The notes beneath the pieces were generated by a model. That model ran no database searches, had not been told where the DNA came from, and saw only the letters and a program-made list of their open reading frames with translations. Shown piece after piece: positions 39,683 to 44,868 of a stretch of DNA of 44,868 nucleotides; position 1 is the first letter of the stretch; every line of letters begins with the position of its first letter. This DNA is from JBFGCA01 sp041567315 (GTDB taxonomy: Bacteria; Acidobacteriota; Thermoanaerobaculia; Multivoradales; JAHEKO01): the NCBI GenBank assembly GCA_041567315.1, contig JBFGCA010000029.1, positions 1 through 44,868 on the forward strand. Reading direction: 5' to 3'. A program made the position numbers and the translations under genes.

Positions 39683-39841
39683 ATGGCTTCGCAATCCAAG
39701 CTCGCGCTGCTCTGGGGTTTTCTGCGCACCCGCAAGAAGTGGTGGCTGACCCCCGTCGTGCTGATGCTGGTGCTGCTCGGCGTGCTGATCGTGCTCTCCG
39801 AGAGTTCGGCGGTCGCGCCGTTCATCTACGCGCTGTTCTAG
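39683..39841 (+). CDS. DUF5989 small membrane protein
   Basis: A 52-residue protein: an amphipathic start with GFLRTRKKWWLTP, one membrane helix (VVLMLVLLGVLIVLSE), and SSAVAPFIYALF at the C-terminus. RKKWWL-P followed by a helix and SAVAPFIY is the DUF5989 pattern, usually encoded directly after carbamoyltransferase and SxtJ genes. Here the three are separated by an inserted opposite-strand radical SAM gene, but probably still serve together. Short length makes it easy to miss. Confidence 0.85.
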   Translation: MASQSKLALLWGFLRTRKKWWLTPVVLMLVLLGVLIVLSESSAVAPFIYALF

Positions 39842-39842
39842 T

Positions 39843-39859
39843 CTGGCGGCTCCCGCCAG
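39843..39859 (+). terminator. Hairpin directly after the DUF5989 gene
   Basis: CTGGCGG and CCGCCAG with a three-nt loop begin one base after the stop codon. The stem is perfect and GC-rich; no U-tract follows. A second GC hairpin (GGCCTCCCC/GGGGGGCC) occurs about 90 nt further. Confidence 0.5.
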
Positions 39860-40018
39860 CCAGGCCGGAAACGCAACACTCGCGCGGCACCACGCAAATC
39901 CGGCCAGGCAGGGGCGGCGTACATGCGGGCTGGGGGCCTCCCCGTCCAGGCGGGGGGCCGATGCCGCGCGGCCGGGTGGTCCGCCGCCGCCTGGAATCCG
40001 TTACCGTTGCCGGGTAGG

Positions 40019-40444
40019 ATGACGTTCGTGACCCGCCTCACCGCCCTTGTCCTCGTCCTGATGCTGCCGGTGGCGCCCGCCGCCTGGGCGTGCGGCGACC
40101 TGGGCACTGCGGCGCCGGCCTGCCCGATGTCGAGGTCGATGGGCTCCCCGCCGATGGGGCCTCATTCGATGGGGGCTCCGTCGATGGGGGACGGGTCGAT
40201 GGGCGTGCCGGACTGCCACCAGGGCGGCCAGATGGCCATGGACTGCTGCACGGCCGGCCCGGGCCCGGCGCCGACTCCGGCGCCGTCGGCCGCGGCCGCC
40301 GCCGCGCCGGCCCCGCTCGAGGACGGCGAGCCGATGGCGTCGCCGCCGTCGTCCGCGCCGGAGCAACCGGCCAGCCCGGCCGCCAAGTGCCGCCGGCTGC
40401 GCGATCCGGGGCGTTACACCCTGTTCGCTGCCTTCCTGCTCTGA
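40019..40444 (+). CDS. Met/Cys-rich secreted protein, possible copper-binding
   Basis: A 141-residue protein with signal peptide (TRLTALVLVLMLPVAPAAWA) followed by CGDLG and a Met-rich segment (CPMSRSMGSPPMGPHSMGAP, then MGVPDCHQGGQMAMDCC). A Pro/Ala-rich stretch and a C-terminal hydrophobic patch (RYTLFAAFLL) complete it. Met, His and Cys clusters of this kind bind Cu(I)/Ag(I) in periplasmic proteins. It directly precedes the CusCBA-type efflux operon, supporting a metal role, but no named family was recognised. The start may be ATG 40019 or GTG 40028; TAGGAT at 40014-40019 would give a leaderless start at the latter. Confidence 0.7.
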   Translation: MTFVTRLTALVLVLMLPVAPAAWACGDLGTAAPACPMSRSMGSPPMGPHSMGAPSMGDGSMGVPDCHQGGQMAMDCCTAGPGPAPTPAPSAAAAAAPAPLEDGEPMASPPSSAPEQPASPAAKCRRLRDPGRYTLFAAFLL

Positions 40445-40604
40445 TCCTCCGTTAGTCGACGGCTCGCCCCCCCCGCCGCCGCGCAAGCGGCCGCCACGCT
40501 CGTGGCCGGCGTTGCCTGCGGGCTGCTCGGTCGAGCCGGGTTCGCGGAGCCCCCACGGGTCGTGGGTGGCCCGCACGCTTCAACGACTTCTGCGGAGGAT
40601 CTTG

Positions 40605-42035
40605 ATGTCTGGTTGGAGATGGCTGTACACGGCAGGGACGCTGCTGCTGGCCGCCGGACCGGCGGCGGCCTGGGGACCGGTTTCGCCGGTGATGGGCTCG
40701 CCCGTCGGGGACGCGCCGGCCCGGGAGGCGCCGCCCGTCGAGGGACCGGTCCCGGACGAGCCGGCAGGGCGGGTCCCGGCGGTCGCCGAGCGGGTGGTGC
40801 ACGGCATCGTCGAGCCGGGGCTGCGCGAGCTGGCCGCGGAGGTCCTGGAGCGTAATCCGGGGGTGGCGGCGGCCGCTGCCCGCGCCCGGGCCGCCGCCCA
40901 GCGTGCCCCGCAGGTCGGGGCGTTGCCGGACCCGGTCGCCGGTCTCACCGCGTTCGTGGAGACGCCGGAGACCCGGACCGGACCGCAGCGCCTCTCGGCC
41001 AGCCTGATGCAGGGGCTGCCGTGGCGGGGCAAGCTGGCGCTCGGCGAGCGGGCGGCGCTCGAGGCGGCCGCGGCGCTCGAAGCCGAGGTCGAGGCCACGC
41101 GGCTGGCGCTGGCCACCGAGACGCGGCGGCTGTTCTGGGAGCTGGCGTTTCTCGGCCGGCTGCGCGAGATCACCGGGGAGTTCCGCACCCATCTGCTCCA
41201 GCACGAGGAGATCTCGCGGGTCCGCTACTCGACGGGGGTCGGGCTGGGGCAGGCGGTGGTCAAGCTGCAGGCCGAGATCACCCGGGTCGACAACCGGCTG
41301 CTGGACATCGAGACCCGGCAGGTGGAGCTGGCCGCCCGTCTCAACGCCCTGCGCGACCGCCCGGCGGCGGCGACGCTGCCGGTGGCGGCCCTGCCGGTGG
41401 CTGCCGAGGTCCCGCTGCGCGCCGCCGGGCTGCGGGCGGCGGCGCTCGAGCGGCGCCCCGAGCTGGCCGCGGCGGAGGCCGAGATCGCCCGCGCCGAGAC
41501 CCTGATCCGGCTGGCCGAGACCCAGTACCGCCCGGACTTCCGGGTCGGCCTGCTCTACACCGTCGTCGACCCGCGCGACGACGCGCCCGGGCGGCTCCAG
41601 CCGCCGCCCGGCAACGGCGACGACGTCCTGGGGATCCAGGGCGGGATCACCTTGCCGGTCTGGCGCCGCAAGCTGGCGGCCGGCGTCGAGGAGGCCGTCG
41701 AGCGGCAGCGCGCCGCCGAGGCGGCGAAGCGGGACGTCGAGGCCTCGATCGAGGCGGCGATCGGCGACCTCACCGAGCAGGTGCCGCTCGCCTGGCGGCG
41801 GCTGCGGCTGGTCGAGGACCTGCTGGTGGTGCAGGCCGAGGAGGCGCTGGAGTCGGCCCAGGCCGGCTACGTGGCGGGGACCCTCAACGCCCTCGACCTG
41901 CTCGACGCCGAGCATGTGCTGTTCGAGGCCAGGACGGCGGTGGCGCGGGCGACCGCCGACTATCTGGTCGGGCTGGCCCGGCTCGAAGGCGCCGTCGGCG
42001 AGCCCCTGAGCGGCGCCGGCAGTGAAATGGAGTGA
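40605..42035 (+). CDS. cusC: TolC-family outer-membrane efflux protein (CusC-like)
   Basis: A 476-residue outer-membrane channel component of a CBA heavy-metal efflux pump. Signal MSGWRWLYTAGTLLLAAGPA, then long Ala/Glu/Arg-rich helices (LAAEVLERNPGVAAAAARAR, ERAALEAAAALEAEVEATRL) and the second TolC half (LAAAEAEIARAETLIRLAET, GGITLPVWRRKLAAGVEEAV, YVAGTLNALDLLDAEHVLFE). Start ATG 40605 has GGAGG 6 nt before it. Its stop is nine nt before the start of the adaptor gene. The three genes form one operon. Confidence 0.88.
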   Translation: MSGWRWLYTAGTLLLAAGPAAAWGPVSPVMGSPVGDAPAREAPPVEGPVPDEPAGRVPAVAERVVHGIVEPGLRELAAEVLERNPGVAAAAARARAAAQRAPQVGALPDPVAGLTAFVETPETRTGPQRLSASLMQGLPWRGKLALGERAALEAAAALEAEVEATRLALATETRRLFWELAFLGRLREITGEFRTHLLQHEEISRVRYSTGVGLGQAVVKLQAEITRVDNRLLDIETRQVELAARLNALRDRPAAATLPVAALPVAAEVPLRAAGLRAAALERRPELAAAEAEIARAETLIRLAETQYRPDFRVGLLYTVVDPRDDAPGRLQPPPGNGDDVLGIQGGITLPVWRRKLAAGVEEAVERQRAAEAAKRDVEASIEAAIGDLTEQVPLAWRRLRLVEDLLVVQAEEALESAQAGYVAGTLNALDLLDAEHVLFEARTAVARATADYLVGLARLEGAVGEPLSGAGSEME

Positions 42036-42043
42036 CCCGAGCG

Positions 42044-43573
42044 ATGAACGACGACAAGACGCGAACCATGAACACCGCGCGGCGCCGGCTGGCGCCGCTG
42101 CTCTGGGTCGGGGGCAGCTTCCTGGCCTTCTATCTGCTGTTCTTCGACCCGCTGGGTCTCCACCCGCTGGACGGCTGGCTGCAGCCCCGGCTGGGCTACC
42201 GGACCGGCGCGACCGAGCCGGCGGCGGGCGGCGGCGAGCGGGAGGTGCTGTTCTACCGCAACCCGATGGACCCGACGATCACCTCGCCGGTGCCGGCCAA
42301 GGACGAGATGGGGATGGACTACGTCCCGGTCTACGCCGACGAGGCGGGCGCCGGTGAGGCCGCGCCCGCCGCCGGAGCCGAGCGGGAGGTGCTGTTCTAC
42401 CGCAACCCGATGGACCCGACGATCACCTCGCCGGTGCCGGCCAAGGACGAGATGGGGATGGACTACGTCCCGGTCTACGCCGATGAGGCCACCGGGGCGG
42501 TCGGCAAGGCGACCGTGGTCCGGATCGATCCCGGCGTCGTCCAGAACATGAACGTCCAGAGCGTGCCGGTCGAGCGTCGCGACCTCACCCACGAGATCCG
42601 CACGGTGGGCTATCTCGAGTACGACCAGGAGCGGATGGTCACCGTCACCACCAAGTACACCGGCTGGGTCGAGAAGGTCTACGTCAACTACGTCGGCGAG
42701 CCGGTCAGGAAGGGCCAGCCGCTGTTCGAGATCTACTCGCCCGAGCTGGTCCAGACCGAGCAGGAGCTGCTGTCGGCGATCGAATACGCCAAGAAGTTCG
42801 AAGGCGCGGCGGCCGATGCCCGCCGCCGGGCCGAGGCGCTGGTCGACGCCGCCCGCACGCGGCTCGGCTACTGGGACATCTCGCCCGAGCAGATCGCCCG
42901 GCTCGAGGAGACCGGCGAGATCTTCCGCACCCTCAAGGTGGTGTCGCCATCGAGCGGGGTGGTGATGAAGCGCATGCCGGGGCTCGAGGGGATGGCGGTC
43001 AAGCCGGGGATGGAGACCTACCACGTCGCCGACCTGTCGTCGCTGTGGCTGTCGGTCGAGGTGTTCGAGAACCAGGTGGCCTGGATCCGCGAGCGCACCC
43101 CCGCCGAGGTGAGCTTCACCTACTTCCCGGGGGAGAGCTTCCGCGGCACGGTGCGGTTCATCGAGCCCGAGTTCTCGGAGAAGACCCGCACCCTGCCGGT
43201 CAAGCTCGAGGTGCCCAACCGGGACGGCCGGCTGCGGGCCGGGATGTTCGCCACCGTGGTCTTCCAGCCGGTGGCGGCGCGCGAGGCGCTGAGCGTCCCC
43301 TCGCTGGCGGTGCTGCGGACCGGGCAGCGCAACCTGGTGGTCCTCGATCTCGGCGGTGGCCGTTTCGCGCCGCGGACGATCCAGCTCGGCCACGAGGGCC
43401 AGGGCTGGGTCGAGGTCCGCGAGGGGCTGGCGACCGGCGACCGGGTGGTCACCTCGGCCCAGTTCCTGATCGACTCGGAGGCCAGTCTGCAGGAGGCGAT
43501 CCAGAAGATGATCGCCCAGCGCCGGCGGGCGGCGGCGGGCGTCGCCCACGAGGACCACGATCATGCTCAATAG
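42044..43573 (+). CDS. cusB: Heavy-metal efflux membrane-fusion protein (CusB-like) with duplicated metal-binding domain
   Basis: A 509-residue periplasmic adaptor. N-terminal membrane anchor (LAPLLWVGGSFLAFYLLFFD), two copies of a heavy-metal-binding domain (EREVLFYRNPMDPTITSPVP, AKDEMGMDYVPVYADE) at about residues 65-100 and 113-148. The adaptor body follows: YTGWVEKVYVNYVGEPVRKG, QPLFEIYSPELVQTEQELLS, RTLKVVSPSSGVVMKRMPGL, TRTLPVKLEVPNRDGRLRAG and RVVTSAQFLIDSEASLQEAI. Its His-rich C-terminus (AHEDHDHAQ) may also bind metal. ATG 42044 is chosen among three in-frame candidates (42032 GTG, 42068 ATG). The last 11 bases overlap cusA. Confidence 0.9.
   Translation: MNDDKTRTMNTARRRLAPLLWVGGSFLAFYLLFFDPLGLHPLDGWLQPRLGYRTGATEPAAGGGEREVLFYRNPMDPTITSPVPAKDEMGMDYVPVYADEAGAGEAAPAAGAEREVLFYRNPMDPTITSPVPAKDEMGMDYVPVYADEATGAVGKATVVRIDPGVVQNMNVQSVPVERRDLTHEIRTVGYLEYDQERMVTVTTKYTGWVEKVYVNYVGEPVRKGQPLFEIYSPELVQTEQELLSAIEYAKKFEGAAADARRRAEALVDAARTRLGYWDISPEQIARLEETGEIFRTLKVVSPSSGVVMKRMPGLEGMAVKPGMETYHVADLSSLWLSVEVFENQVAWIRERTPAEVSFTYFPGESFRGTVRFIEPEFSEKTRTLPVKLEVPNRDGRLRAGMFATVVFQPVAAREALSVPSLAVLRTGQRNLVVLDLGGGRFAPRTIQLGHEGQGWVEVREGLATGDRVVTSAQFLIDSEASLQEAIQKMIAQRRRAAAGVAHEDHDHAQ
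42236..42487 (+). repeat. 144-bp tandem duplication inside cusB
   Basis: About 107 bases starting GAGCGGGAGGTGCTGTTCTA at 42236 recur almost perfectly from 42380, offset 144 bp (48 codons), with a divergent linker between. The copies encode the two metal-binding domains. Near-identity at the DNA level, including third positions, points to a recent duplication. Confidence 0.85.
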
Positions 43574-44868
43574 GCTGATCGAGTGGTCGCTGCGCAACCA
43601 GCTCCTGGTCACGGTGGGGCTGGTGCTCGCCGTCCTGGCCGGGGTGTGGGCGATCCGCGAGACCCGGATCGACGCCATCCCCGACCTCTCGGACGTCCAG
43701 GTCATCCTGTTCACCGAGTACCCGGGCCAGGCGCCGCAGGTGGTGGAGGACCAGGTGACCTATCCGATCACCACCAAGATGCTGGCCGTGCCCTACGCCA
43801 AGGTGGTGCGCGGCTACTCCTTCTTCGGGATGTCTTTCGTGTACGTGATCTTCGAGGACGGCACCGATCTCTACTGGGCGCGCTCGCGAGTGCTCGAGTA
43901 CGTCTCGGGGCTGGCCGGGGTGCTGCCGCGCGGGGTCTCGCCGCAGCTCGGCCCCGACGCCACCGGCGTCGGCTGGGCCTTCATGTACGTCCTCAACTCC
44001 CAGGAGCGCTCGCTCGCCGAGCTGCGGAGCCTCCAGGACTGGTATCTCAAGTACGCCCTGTCGGCGGTCGAGGGGGTCGCCGAGGTGGCCTCGATCGGCG
44101 GCTTCGTCCGCCAGTACCAGGTCGAGGTGGACCCGGTGCGGCTGCGGGCCTTCGGCCTGCCGCTCGAGCGGGTGCGGATGGCCATCCAGCGCTCCAACGT
44201 CGAGGTCGGCGGCCGGCTCGTGGAGATGTCGGAGCGCGAGTTCATGGTCCGCGGGCGCGGCTACGTCAAGGAGGTCCGCGATCTCGAGAACGTCGCCCTG
44301 GGCAGCGGGCCGGGCGGCGTGCCGCTGCTGCTCAAGGACGTCGCCCACGTCACCATCGGGCCCGAGATCCGGCGCGGGCTGGCCGACTGGAACGGCGAGG
44401 GCGAGACGGTGGGCGGGGTGGTGGTGGTGCGCTGGGGGGCCGACACCCTGTCCACCATCGCCAAGGTCAAGGAGCGGCTGGCCGAGCTCAAGAAGGGGCT
44501 GCCGGAGGACGTCGAGATCGCCGTCGCCTACGACCGCACCGGGCTCATCGAGCGCTCGGTCGAGACCCTGACCCACACGCTGATCGAGGAGTCGATCGTG
44601 GTGGCGCTGGTCTGCCTGCTCTTCCTCTTCCACTTCCGCTCGGCGTTCGTCGCCATCGTCTCGATCCCGGTGTCGATCCTGCTGGCCTTCGTGATCATGA
44701 AGTACCAGGGGCTGGGGGCCAACATCATGTCGCTGGGCGGCATCGCCATCTCGATCGGGGTGCTGGTCGACGCCGCCGTCATCATGGTCGAGAACGCCCA
44801 CAAGCACTACGAGGAGTGGCGCGGCCAGCGCTCGCACTTCGAGATCGTCCTGCGCTCGGCGCAGGAGG
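43563..44868 (+). CDS. cusA: CusA-type heavy-metal efflux RND transporter, 3' end beyond window
   Basis: The first 435 codons of an RND inner-membrane pump that exports Cu(I)/Ag(I) or related metals using proton-motive force. Start MLNRLIEWSLRNQLLVTVGL, then DAIPDLSDVQVILFTEYPGQ, APQVVEDQVTYPITTKMLAV, VRGYSFFGMSFVYVIFEDGT, DLYWARSRVLEYVSGLAGVL and PQLGPDATGVGWAFMYVLNS. Transmembrane region: VVALVCLLFLFHFRSAFVAI and ISIGVLVDAAVIMVENAHK, the HAE-type RND motif. Metal-specific methionines lie mostly beyond the visible part. The start overlaps cusB by 11 nt. Confidence 0.93.
   Translation, partial: MLNRLIEWSLRNQLLVTVGLVLAVLAGVWAIRETRIDAIPDLSDVQVILFTEYPGQAPQVVEDQVTYPITTKMLAVPYAKVVRGYSFFGMSFVYVIFEDGTDLYWARSRVLEYVSGLAGVLPRGVSPQLGPDATGVGWAFMYVLNSQERSLAELRSLQDWYLKYALSAVEGVAEVASIGGFVRQYQVEVDPVRLRAFGLPLERVRMAIQRSNVEVGGRLVEMSEREFMVRGRGYVKEVRDLENVALGSGPGGVPLLLKDVAHVTIGPEIRRGLADWNGEGETVGGVVVVRWGADTLSTIAKVKERLAELKKGLPEDVEIAVAYDRTGLIERSVETLTHTLIEESIVVALVCLLFLFHFRSAFVAIVSIPVSILLAFVIMKYQGLGANIMSLGGIAISIGVLVDAAVIMVENAHKHYEEWRGQRSHFEIVLRSAQE

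Overview
The window is very GC-rich bacterial chromosome (roughly 70% G+C by eye). The gene content suggests an acidobacterium, possibly of the Thermoanaerobaculia type: secreted proteins ending in a DGFESGDTSAWS tag, a DUF4388 protein, EnvC/S41/YibQ-like and carbamoyltransferase/SxtJ/DUF5989 modules, GlpX and glutaryl-CoA dehydrogenase. This assignment is inference; no rRNA or tRNA gene was recognised.

Positions 1-11,100 form an accessory, mosaic region. It starts with an IS110-type transposase running off the left edge (minus strand), with a structured leader, followed by a terminase-like C-terminal remnant. Next come secreted-protein genes and pseudogene scraps. Four fragments of the 3' end of a tyrosine-recombinase gene punctuate the region (about 3575-3755, 4350-4515, 7186-7375, 10496-10626), all sharing one identical 21-bp core. 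The last is joined, through an internal deletion, to the N-terminal half of the integrase. Between the fragments lie a 944-aa LVIVD/DUF11 protein, a 450-aa seven-repeat protein, a 150-aa secreted protein, a 149-aa hypothetical protein and a 411-aa Cys-rich secreted protein. Three unrelated secreted proteins end in the same C-terminal peptide. Two genes have c-di-GMP-I (GEMM)-like riboswitches in their leaders. The whole looks like an integrase-scarred cassette array carrying surface or secreted proteins, some under cyclic-dinucleotide control.

Positions 11,500-16,140 hold a LuxE/LuxC-type fatty-acid reductase pair (minus), an Xre/RES toxin-antitoxin operon with a palindromic operator, and a ferredoxin operon. 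A 69-bp dispersed repeat lies on both sides of this block, and a diverged third copy occurs near 32.75 kb.

Positions 16,400-36,300 are mostly housekeeping. Genes include a nuclease-DinG-type helicase, hflK-hflC, a PBP4-type carboxypeptidase, a PP2C-type phosphatase, a left-handed beta-helix protein and a 3-methyladenine glycosylase. A minus-strand operon runs glutaryl-CoA dehydrogenase, glpX, dcd, DUF4388. Then follow a CPBP protease, an anti-sigma kinase/STAS pair, a peptide-binding lipoprotein, and the envC/S41/yibQ cell-envelope cluster, in which both the LytM and S41 proteins have lost catalytic residues.

Positions 36,300-44,868 contain a NodU-type carbamoyltransferase with SxtJ and DUF5989 partners, interrupted by an opposite-strand PflX-like radical SAM gene. 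A Met/Cys-rich secreted protein and a CusC-CusB-CusA heavy-metal efflux operon follow; cusA runs off the right edge.
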